A stretch of DNA of 7,724 nucleotides, from contig DMJA01000287.1 of assembly GCA_003451935.1 (NCBI GenBank), forward strand, positions 4,483 through 12,206, in the 5' to 3' direction. Positions 1-7,200 of this stretch are shown piece by piece. The number at the start of each line of letters is the position of its first letter. Within the stretch, counting starts at the first letter, position 1. The notes beneath the pieces were generated by a model. The model searched no databases. It had not been told where the DNA came from and saw only the letters and a program-made list of their open reading frames with translations. The stretch comes from Verrucomicrobiota bacterium (GTDB taxonomy: Bacteria; Verrucomicrobiota; Kiritimatiellia; CAIQIC01; Lenti-01). The translations under genes were made by a program, and so were the position numbers.

Positions 1-459
1 CTGGCCGCCCGAGAGCTGGCTCGGGTGGTGCCCCGCCCGGTCCGCCAGCCCCACTTGCTCGAGCGCGGCCAGCGACCGCCGCCGCAGCTCGCGGTGGCCA
101 TGGCCGCTGGGCGAATACAGCAGCGGCAATTCCACGTTCTCCAGCGCCGACGTCCGCGACAGCAGATTGAATCCCTGGAACACGAACCCCAGCCGCTGGT
201 TGCGCACCTGCGACAATTCGTTCTTCGTCAGCGTTCCTACTTCTTCCCCGTCCAGCCGGTATCGTCCCGCCGTCGGCCGATCCAGGCAGCCGATCAGGTT
301 CATCAGCGTGGATTTTCCAGAGCCGCTCGCGCCCATCACCGCGACAAACTCACCTTTTCCCACCGTCAACGTGACGCCGCGCACGGCTTTCACCGCGACT
401 TCGCCGGCCTGGTAGACCTTTTCGATCCCCTCGAGCTGGATGATCGGTTGTGCGTCCAT
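1..459 (-). CDS. macB: MacB/LolD-type ABC transporter ATP-binding protein (partial, C-terminus beyond left edge)
   Basis: This is the nucleotide-binding domain of an ABC exporter of the MacB/LolD family, which powers efflux or extraction of substrates from the cytoplasmic membrane or periplasm together with a MacA adaptor and an outer-membrane channel. Reading leftward from the ATG at 459 gives 153 open codons with no stop before the edge. Seen: Walker A GASGSGKST at residues 43-51, Q-loop FVFQGFNLL at 92-100, and the ABC signature LSGGQ at 149-153, which ends exactly on base 1. Walker B, the H-loop and any fused permease lie outside the window. The stretches 'IGCLDRPTAGRY' and 'ENVELPLLY' are typical of the MacB/LolD group. 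The start lies 11 bp after the adaptor stop, with only a weak Shine-Dalgarno, so translation is probably coupled. MacB proper fuses the ATPase to a permease; many relatives have a separate permease gene. The sequence here cannot decide between these. Confidence 0.95.
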   Translation of the reverse strand, partial: MDAQPIIQLEGIEKVYQAGEVAVKAVRGVTLTVGKGEFVAVMGASGSGKSTLMNLIGCLDRPTAGRYRLDGEEVGTLTKNELSQVRNQRLGFVFQGFNLLSRTSALENVELPLLYSPSGHGHRELRRRSLAALEQVGLADRAGHHPSQLSGGQ

Positions 460-470
460 CGGCCAATTCT

Positions 471-1760
471 TCAGTGCCGGATTCCACGAGGCGGATGCGG
501 CATAAACGGCGAACCCGCTCCGGAATTCGCCGCCGTCGCCTTCTCGCTCGCCGCCTGGATGCCCGTCACAACCAGCGCCCTTTCCGTCGAGGCCGGCCCC
601 ACCACTTCCGTCCACGTGCCGTCGCTGATGCCCAATTCCACCGGTTGCGCCCTCAGCCCGCCCTTCTCATCCACCAGATATACCGTCTTGCGCGATGAAT
701 CGCCGGATCCGTTTCCCTCGCGATGTTCGCGCCCTTTCCACTCCCCGCGTTCCCGCTTCGATCCGGCCGTTTCCTTCCGGTCCCCGTCGGACCGCCCTTC
801 CGGACGTTCCGGCGCGGCCACGACCGCGCCTTCCGGCGGACGGAACCGCAGCGCCGCATTGGGCAGCCGCAGGACATTCTCGCGCTTGGCCGTCACCACC
901 GTCGCGTTCGCCGTCATGCCGGGCCGCAGCTTCAGGTCGGCGTTGTCCACGTCCACGATCGCGACGTAATTCACGACCCCTTGGTTGGTCACCGGCTCGA
1001 ACCGCACCTGGTTCACGACCCCGTTGAACGTCCGCGCCGGGAAGGCATCCACGGTGAACGTCACCGCCTGCCCCTCCTCCACCCCGCCCACGTCGGCCTC
1101 GGAAATCTGCGCCTCGATGCGCATCTGCCGCAGGTCCTGCGCCAGCGTGAACAGCGTGGGTGCGTTGAGGCTGGCGGCCACCGTCTGCCCCACATCCACC
1201 GCCCGCGAAATCACCACGCCGTCCATCGGCGAATAAATCGTCGTCTTCTCCAGATCCACCCGCACCTTGCTCAGGTTCGCCTCGCGCACCTGGAGGGACG
1301 CCTGCGCCTGCGCCTGCGACGCCTCGGCCTGGTCGTAGTCGGCCTGGCTCACCAGCTCCAGCGCCCGCAATTCCTCGGCGCGCTTGAAATTCGCCTTCGC
1401 GAGCTTCAGCGAGGCCTTCGCGCTTTCCAGTTCCGCTTCCGCCTGATCCAGCTGCCGCTCGTAGGTCGAGGCGTCCAGCCGCGCCAGCACCTGCCCGTTC
1501 GTCACCGCGGAATTGTAATCGGCCAGCAGCTCCACGATCTTTCCAGAGACCTCGCTGCCGACCGCCACCGTCTGCACCGCCCCCAGCGCCCCGTTCGCCG
1601 TCACCGTCTGCACGATCTCGCCCCGCTCCAGCGCCACGGTCTTGTACTGCATCGCGCCGTTTCCGTTGGCCTCGCCACGCCCTTTCCACCACCAGACGCC
1701 GCCACCGACCAGCGCCCCCGCCAAAAACCAATACATCCACCGCTTGCTGTTCTTCTGCAT
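471..1760 (-). CDS. macA: MacA-like periplasmic adaptor (HlyD/RND-MFP family efflux subunit)
   Basis: Membrane-fusion adaptor of 429 aa that would link the inner-membrane ABC transporter encoded next to it with a TolC-like outer-membrane channel. Seen: one N-terminal membrane segment (about residues 8-25) after a Lys/Arg-containing start, with no lipobox. The lipoyl/biotinyl-like domain is split into halves at about 55-98 ('VSGKIVELLADYNSAVTNGQ') and 172-208 ('IYSPMDGVVISRAVDVGQTV'). Between them lies an Ala/Glu/Gln-rich alpha-helical hairpin (about 98-170). A beta-barrel domain follows (about 212-290), then a membrane-proximal domain (about 293-400) with 'VELGISDGTWTEVV'. A highly charged insert (residues 317-358) interrupts that last domain. 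The ATG at 1760 is chosen over the in-frame TTG at 1772 because GGAG stands 6 nt before the ATG, and the TTG overlaps this ribosome site and has none of its own. It is the first gene of a macA-macB pair. The substrate cannot be inferred. Confidence 0.93.
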   Translation of the reverse strand: MQKNSKRWMYWFLAGALVGGGVWWWKGRGEANGNGAMQYKTVALERGEIVQTVTANGALGAVQTVAVGSEVSGKIVELLADYNSAVTNGQVLARLDASTYERQLDQAEAELESAKASLKLAKANFKRAEELRALELVSQADYDQAEASQAQAQASLQVREANLSKVRVDLEKTTIYSPMDGVVISRAVDVGQTVAASLNAPTLFTLAQDLRQMRIEAQISEADVGGVEEGQAVTFTVDAFPARTFNGVVNQVRFEPVTNQGVVNYVAIVDVDNADLKLRPGMTANATVVTAKRENVLRLPNAALRFRPPEGAVVAAPERPEGRSDGDRKETAGSKRERGEWKGREHREGNGSGDSSRKTVYLVDEKGGLRAQPVELGISDGTWTEVVGPASTERALVVTGIQAASEKATAANSGAGSPFMPHPPRGIRH

Positions 1761-1764
1761 GTTG

Positions 1765-1770
1765 CTCTCC
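1765..1770 (-). promoter_or_regulatory. Shine-Dalgarno site that fixes the macA start
   Basis: On the minus strand GGAGAG is followed by CAAC and then ATG at 1760, so the core GGAG has a 6-nt spacer. The upstream in-frame TTG (1770-1772) touches this site and is not preceded by a purine-rich motif. The ATG is therefore the likelier initiator, giving 429 rather than 433 residues. Confidence 0.7.
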
Positions 1771-1796
1771 AAGGGGTCTTTTCCGTCAGTCGATGC

Positions 1797-1829
1797 AAAC
1801 AGGCGGGAGGTTACACCTTCCGCCTGTTT
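1797..1829 (-). terminator. Strong hairpin, probable intrinsic terminator of the nfnAB unit
   Basis: The arms AAACAGGCGG and CCGCCTGTTT are perfect inverted repeats. Pairing continues inward through one G-T/G-U wobble and AGGT/ACCT to a 3-nt loop, giving a stem of about 15 bp. The stem begins 34 nt past the nfnB stop. On the minus transcript the hairpin ends in GTTT followed by GCATC, so the U-tract is short and partly inside the stem. That is weaker than a textbook terminator tail. It also sits 36 nt before the macA ATG, so a role as attenuator or mRNA-end stabiliser is possible. The structure is seen in the sequence; terminator function is inferred. Confidence 0.7.
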
Positions 1830-1863
1830 CTAAGCCCAACGGGATGGAAAAGAAATGAATTAC

Positions 1864-3351
1864 CTATCCTTTCAGCATCTCGTTGATGGCGGCAGCCGCG
1901 CGGCGCCCTTCGCCCATCGCCAAGATCACGGTGGCCGCGCCCAGCACGATGTCGCCGCCAGCGAACACCTTGGGGATGTTCGTGCGGCCGTTCTCGTCCG
2001 TAATGATGTGTCCGTACTTGTCCACGGCCAGCCCCGGCGTCGTCTGCTCGATCAGCGGGTTCGATTCGTTGCCGATGGCCACAATCACCGCGTCGATCCC
2101 CATCTGGAATTCGCTGCCCTTGATCTCGACCGGGCGCCGCCGCCCGCTGGCGTCCGGCTCGCCCAGCTCGTAGCGCAGGCATTCGATGCCCGTCACGTGG
2201 CCGTTCTCGCCCAGGATGCGTTTGGCGTTTTGCAACATGTGGAACTGGACGCCTTCCTCCTTGGCGTGGGCCACTTCTTCCACGCGCGCGGGCATCTCGA
2301 CTTCCGTGCGGCGGTAGATCAGGTGCACTTCCTTCGCGCCGAGGCGCAGCGCGGTGCGCGCGGCGTCCATCGCCACGTTGCCGCCGCCCAGCACCGCCAC
2401 CCGCTGCGCCGCATGGATCGGCGTGACCGCATGCTCGAAATCGTAGGCCTTCATCAGGTTCGACCGCGTCAGATACTCGTTCGCCGAATACACGCCCACG
2501 AGGTTCTCGCCTTCGATGTCCATGAACTTCGGTAGGCCCGCGCCCGAACCCACGAACACCGCGTCGAAGCCGTCCTTCTCGATCAGGCCCGCAATCTTGC
2601 GCGTGCGGCCCACCACGAAATTCGTGCGGATCTCCACGCCCATCTGCTTCAGCGTTTCCAGCTCGGCCCGAACGATCGCCTTGGGCAGGCGGAACTCGGG
2701 AATGCCATAGACCAGCACGCCGCCCGCCTTGTGAAACGCCTCGAACAGCACGACGTCGTGGCCCGCGCGGCGCACGTCCGCCGCCACCGTGATCCCCGCC
2801 GGGCCGCTGCCGACCACGGCGACTTTTTTGCCGGTCGCCGGCGCCACGACCGGCGGGGTCGCCGCGCCATGCGCCCGCTCCCAGTCCGCAACGTAGCGCT
2901 CCAGCCGCCCGATCGACACGGCCTTTTCGACCGACTTCAGGCTCTTGCCCACCGTGCAGGGCTCCTGGCACTGCGACTCCTGCGGACACACCCGCCCGCA
3001 TACCGCCGGCAGCAGGCTCGTTTCCTTGATGATCGAAATCGCCTTCGCCATGTCCCCCGCGGCGATCGCCGCGATGAACCGGGGAATGTCGATCCGCACG
3101 GGGCAGCCCTGCACGCACGGCGCGTTCCTGCACTGGAGACAGCGCGCCGCCTCGACCCGCGCCTGCTCCTCGAAGTAGCCCGTCGCGACTTCCTGCATGT
3201 TCCGCGCGCGGACCAGCGGGTCCTGCGTCGGCATCTCCTGCATCGGGATCGCCAGCCGGTCCCGCGGCTTCAGCGGCTGCGGCAGCGACTGGATGCGCGC
3301 CCACTCCGCGCGCGCGGCCTCGTGCAACGATTCGGGGGTGGCGTGGCTCAT
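1864..3351 (-). CDS. nfnB: NfnB-type large subunit of NADH-dependent reduced ferredoxin:NADP+ oxidoreductase (GltD-like flavoprotein)
   Basis: Cytoplasmic iron-sulfur flavoprotein of 495 aa. In Nfn complexes the large subunit carries the bifurcating FAD, two [4Fe-4S] clusters and the NADP(H) site. Seen: an N-terminal cluster-binding region with cysteines C71, C74, C79, C83 and C118, C122, C128, C132. The stretch CPQE at 122-125 offers a glutamate that may correspond to the unusual Glu cluster ligand of characterised Nfn. An FAD dinucleotide-binding motif VVGSGPAG lies at 179-186. A second nucleotide motif VLGGGNVAMD (320-329), with the YRR/MPAR segment (346-356), suits NADPH. The C-terminal FAD segment is AGGDIVLGAATVILAMGEG (464-482). 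The start overlaps the nfnA stop by 4 bp (ATGA), and AAGGA lies 8 nt upstream. Homologues are commonly labelled glutamate synthase small subunit or SudA. No glutamate synthase large subunit gene is present here, and the adjacent NfnA partner argues for Nfn. A sulfide dehydrogenase or polysulfide reductase (SudAB) activity is the main alternative. Confidence 0.9.
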   Translation of the reverse strand: MSHATPESLHEAARAEWARIQSLPQPLKPRDRLAIPMQEMPTQDPLVRARNMQEVATGYFEEQARVEAARCLQCRNAPCVQGCPVRIDIPRFIAAIAAGDMAKAISIIKETSLLPAVCGRVCPQESQCQEPCTVGKSLKSVEKAVSIGRLERYVADWERAHGAATPPVVAPATGKKVAVVGSGPAGITVAADVRRAGHDVVLFEAFHKAGGVLVYGIPEFRLPKAIVRAELETLKQMGVEIRTNFVVGRTRKIAGLIEKDGFDAVFVGSGAGLPKFMDIEGENLVGVYSANEYLTRSNLMKAYDFEHAVTPIHAAQRVAVLGGGNVAMDAARTALRLGAKEVHLIYRRTEVEMPARVEEVAHAKEEGVQFHMLQNAKRILGENGHVTGIECLRYELGEPDASGRRRPVEIKGSEFQMGIDAVIVAIGNESNPLIEQTTPGLAVDKYGHIITDENGRTNIPKVFAGGDIVLGAATVILAMGEGRRAAAAINEMLKG

Positions 3352-4205
3352 TCCTGCAATCCTTTTTTAACGGCCTCGGCGTGCAGGTTGCACCCTTCCG
3401 CGGCCAGTTTTTCCTGATGCCGGTACGATCCGAGCCGCTGCATCATCTGGTCGAAATCCACCTGGTGCCCGTCAAACTCCGGCCCGTCCACGCACACGAA
3501 CTTCGTTTGGCCGCCCACCGTCACCCGGCAGCCCCCGCACATCCCCGTGCCGTCGATCATGATCGTGTTCAGGCTCACCACCGTGGGCACGGCATACGGT
3601 TTCGTCGCCAGCGAACAGAATTTCATCATGATGGGCGGGCCGATGGCCACCGCCAGATTCGGCTTTGGCTCGCGCTCGCACCGCTCTTTCAGCGGCTCGG
3701 TCACCAGGCCTTTGCGCCCGTACGACCCGTCGTCCGTGCACACGACCACTTCGTCCGCGATCGCCCGCATCTCCTTTTCCAAAATCACCAGATCCTTCGT
3801 CCGCGCCCCGATGATCACGATCAGCCGGTTCCCCGCCTGCTTCATGCCTTGCGCGATCGGATACAGCGGCGCCACCCCGATCCCGCCGCCCACGCACACT
3901 ACCGTCCCGAAGTTCTCGATATGCGTCGGCCGTCCCAGCGGTCCCACCAGGTTCGCGATCTTGTCGCCCTCGTTCATCTGCGCCAGCAGCTTCGTGCTCT
4001 TGCCCACCGCCTGGAAGATCAGGGTGATGCTGCCCTCTTTCGCGTCCGCGTCCGCAATCGTCAGCGGAATCCGCTCCCCGAACTCCGTGTCCAGCTGGAG
4101 AATGATGAACTGCCCCGGCTGCCGCTCCTCCGCGATCAGCGGCGCCCGCACCTGCATCCGGTACACATCCTGCGAAAGCTGTTCCTTGGATAAAATCTGG
4201 TTCAT
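3348..4205 (-). CDS. nfnA: NfnA-type small subunit, ferredoxin-NADP reductase-like FAD/NAD-binding protein with [2Fe-2S] site
   Basis: Cytoplasmic 285-aa partner of NfnB. In Nfn this subunit binds FAD, NAD(H) and one [2Fe-2S] cluster, so that NADH and reduced ferredoxin together reduce NADP+, or the reverse. Seen: an FNR-like barrel with the FAD-binding stretch ERIPLTIAD (44-52), a nucleotide-binding domain with VGGGIGVAPLYP (105-116) and GARTKD (133-138), and a C-terminal cluster segment with D218, C223, C226 and C238. The spacing x4-x2-x11 matches the PyrK-type [2Fe-2S] motif, but the first ligand is Asp instead of Cys, as known for NfnA. The ATG at 4205 has GGAG 8 nt upstream. The gene overlaps nfnB by 4 bp, which indicates translational coupling and a fixed subunit ratio. 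Automatic names would be 'sulfide/dihydroorotate dehydrogenase-like protein' or SudB. PyrK is unlikely because no pyrD neighbours it and the Asp ligand is Nfn-like. Confidence 0.9.
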   Translation of the reverse strand: MNQILSKEQLSQDVYRMQVRAPLIAEERQPGQFIILQLDTEFGERIPLTIADADAKEGSITLIFQAVGKSTKLLAQMNEGDKIANLVGPLGRPTHIENFGTVVCVGGGIGVAPLYPIAQGMKQAGNRLIVIIGARTKDLVILEKEMRAIADEVVVCTDDGSYGRKGLVTEPLKERCEREPKPNLAVAIGPPIMMKFCSLATKPYAVPTVVSLNTIMIDGTGMCGGCRVTVGGQTKFVCVDGPEFDGHQVDFDQMMQRLGSYRHQEKLAAEGCNLHAEAVKKGLQE

Positions 4206-4213
4206 GCGTCGTT

Positions 4214-4217
4214 CTCC
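4214..4217 (-). promoter_or_regulatory. Shine-Dalgarno site of nfnA
   Basis: GGAG on the minus strand stands 8 nt before the nfnA ATG at 4205. It supports this start and shows that nfnA initiates independently of the upstream hydrolase gene, whose stop is 91 nt away. Confidence 0.6.
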
Positions 4218-4278
4218 GGCCGGTCAGTCAACATTGCCGGATACTAGCGGCATGCCCCCGCGCCGAAAAGGATTTTTC

Positions 4279-4295
4279 CCCGCCCCTAGGCCGGG
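4279..4295 (-). terminator. Short imperfect GC hairpin after the GH13 gene, possible terminator
   Basis: Immediately after the TGA at 4297, the minus strand reads CCCGGCC-TAG-GGGCGGG, which can fold into seven pairs with one G-G mismatch. It is followed by GGAAAAATCCTTTTC, which holds only a broken T-run. The stem is GC-rich but the tail is poor, so this is a weak candidate for ending the hydrolase transcript. The remaining 91-bp gap shows no convincing promoter for nfnA. Confidence 0.3.
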
Positions 4296-4296
4296 A

Positions 4297-7200
4297 TCAA
4301 TCCCCGTCCACCTGGATCAGGTACATGCCAAGGCCGCCAGCCGTTTCATCCCGGTATTCGTTCTCCGGCGGCGTGGCCGGGAGGCCAAACGCGATGGGCA
4401 GGAAGCCCTCGGTCAAATTCGTCGAACGCAGGATCCGGTAGCACTCGTCCTCGCGGCTCAGCCAGCGGATCAGGACCGCATCGCCATCCAGGACAACGGG
4501 GCTTTGCAGCTTGAGCGCCGTGGCGGTCCGTTCATATGGCCCGTAGAACTGCCCATCGCCGTCGGTTTCAACCTCCACCAGCCGATAGAGGTAGGTGCCG
4601 CCCGCCGCGGCACCGGCATCCACCAGCGCATAGGAAGCGCCAAACCCGTCCGCGCCCGCGGCATAGACGATCGCCTCGTTCACCCGCACCCATTGCCGGC
4701 CATCCCAGCGCTCCACAAAGAAGCCCACGGTGTGCTCTTCCGAAGCCGTCCGCCAGCGGACCACCACCTGCCCGTTTTCATCCCCGGCCGTGAAGCTATA
4801 GAGCACCACACGCGTGGGCCCGGACACATCCAGGAACAATTCGCCATCGACAATGGACAGCGAGGCCGTCAGCACGCTGTTGGTGTCGAGGCCGTTCCCC
4901 GCCACGGCAACATTCGTGGGCGCGGCGCCGGCGACCGAATTGCCCTCCTTGGCGATCAACTTGTACGCGCCCTCCACCAGCGGATCGCCGATGTTGGTGA
5001 CCACGACCGTGTTGCCGGCCGCCAGGACCAGCTCCCCGGCGCCCTCCACCAGCAGCGGCGGGCCGGCGTTGGTGCTGTACGAGCCGAAGGCCAGCACGCT
5101 GTCGGCGGCCGCCACCAGCCCGTTGTTCGTGACCGTGTTGATCCGGGCCGGGGCATTCGACGAGCTGGCGAGGATCAGCAGGCCCTGTCCGCTGTTGAAG
5201 GTGAGCCCGCCCGTGCGCGTGGCGACATCGAACGTGGCGTTGGTGCCGATGACGATGCGCGGCGAGGCCAAGGTCGTATCGGGCTGCAAGCCGAGGACCG
5301 CGGAGTGGATGAGGGTGTCGCCGGTGTAGGTCTGCGCGCCGTACAATTGCATCCGCGTGGTGCCGCTGCCCGCCAGTGCCAGATCGCCGGCACCCGAAAT
5401 GGCGCCCATGTAGAAGGTCGCCTTGTCCGCCCCCGTGATCGCCAATACCGCGCCGGCGGCGATGGCAGCGGTTCCGCCATTCCCGCTGCCGCGCTCGCGC
5501 AGGCTGTCCACCGCCAGGCTGACGTTCGCCGTCAACACCGCCCCGCTGGAGAGATACACGTCGGATCCATCGCCCAGCGTCCCGCCCGGCACAACCGTGA
5601 CGGCGCCGCCCTCGATGTAGGTTGCGCCAGCAAAGGAATTCGGCCCCGACAGGGTCAGGACCCCCGCCCCCTTCTTCGTCAGGGAGCCGCTCCCGCTGAG
5701 GATGCCGCTGTAGCTGGCCGCCCCCGTGCGGTCGAAGACGACGGCCGCATGGTTCGTGATGTGGCCCGCCACCGACCCCGTGTCGCCCCCCGCGCCGATC
5801 TGCAGCGTGCCGGCCTCCACTTCCGTGCCCCCGTTGTAGGTGTTGCTTCCAGACAGCACAACGAGGCTGTTTTGGTTCACCGTCAGCCCGCCGGCTCCCG
5901 AAATGCCGCCGGCGATGGCCAGGGTTTTGCCGTTGTTTCCATAGACTTCGATTCCATAGCCGCCGTTGGTGATGGCGGCGTTGAAGGCCAAATTTCCCCC
6001 CACCGGATTCAGCTCCGTGGTCTTGTCCAGCAGCAACGGCACGTTGAACGTATAGGTGCCCGTGCCGTTAGGCGAAGTGGCTTCGATCTTCGCGTTGTTG
6101 GTCCCGCCCCCCATCTTGAGATAGGCGCCATTTCCCTGCGTCAGCGACCGGTCGGCAAAATTGGCGAAGAGAATCTGGTGGACCTGGAATTCCGCGCCAC
6201 CCGTGTCTGTGTCGTTGTTCACCGCCATGGCCGTGCGCTGGTCGTTGTCGATGATGACGGTGTTATAGCTGCGCACGCCGGTCGCCGACCACGCATTGCT
6301 GGCCAGATCCGGACGCCGCACGGTCCAGCCGTCGCCCGCCCGCCACCAATTATTGATGCCCGAAGCGTCGGTGTTGGCCCAGTTGTTGTTCAGCCCGGCA
6401 TCGCCCCGCCAATACTCCGTTTCCGTCCCGACCGGCGGCGTGCCGCAATCGGAGACGGCCACTTTCCAATCGGATCCGCCGTTGTTGTCCCACGTGCCCG
6501 CGCCATCGGTGAAGACGATGTTCAGTTCATAGGTGTCGGCGGGAATCGTGTAGTCCAGCGTCCAGTCCGAGCCGGCGGCCGTCATCAGGTTGCTGGCGGG
6601 ATTCTGCCAGTTGTTTTGGCCGATGTAGGCATAGACGGGGGTGGCCCCGGAAAGAACCCCGTCGCCCGGCGAATAGGTGAGGGTCACTTCGGAGCCGCAG
6701 CCGGAGGGCGCCACCGGATCGAACGAAACGGAGGACGGCACCGCGGCCGCCTTGTAATAGATCTGCATGGAATAGGCGCCGAGGGCGAGCGTCGCATTGG
6801 CGCTGCCATCCGTGTCGATCGTGCCACCCACCGCCGGCCCGACGTTGCCAAAATCAGCATTGTAGTTCGTCGAGTCGGAATTGTAGAGGCAGGTCCACGT
6901 GCCGGCGGAGGGGAAGGCCATCCCATAGCTGCCATAGGCGGTGGCCGAGCAGTTGATGGCCACCACAATGTCGTCCGTCTGCCCGCCCTGGTCCCAGCGG
7001 ATCATGCCCACGACCTTGCCGGTGTTGTTCACATGGTGCACGTTGACGTTGTTCGCATTCTTGAGCGCCGCCGTGTGGCCGGCGACGTTCCGGCGCAAAT
7101 GGATCAGATCGCCATACGCCTTCACAAGGCCCGCGTAGGTGTTGGTGAGCGACCAGCGCAGGGCTGTGCCGTCGGAGAACTGGTACCACTCGTGCATTTC

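Noticed and set aside
25..969. Plus-strand open frame of 314 codons over macB and macA
   Set aside because: It is Arg/Pro/Ser-rich and antisense to two genes with unmistakable family motifs (Walker A, LSGGQ, lipoyl domain). It is a high-GC shadow.
1770..1772. TTG as the macA start (433 aa)
   Set aside because: It overlaps the Shine-Dalgarno site of the ATG at 1760 and has no ribosome site of its own.
1811..3304. Minus-strand 497-codon frame overlapping nfnB in another phase
   Set aside because: It is almost entirely Gly/Arg/Ala/Asp, while the overlapping nfnB frame has conserved cysteine clusters and nucleotide-binding motifs.
1864..3351. Identification as glutamate synthase small subunit (gltD)
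   Set aside because: The flavoprotein fold is shared, but no gltB neighbour is present and the gene is translationally coupled to an NfnA-type partner.
4241..4246. TAGTAT hexamer (minus strand) as a -10 box for nfnA
   Set aside because: It matches the consensus at four of six positions, but no acceptable -35 element lies 16-18 nt upstream. A chance match cannot be excluded.
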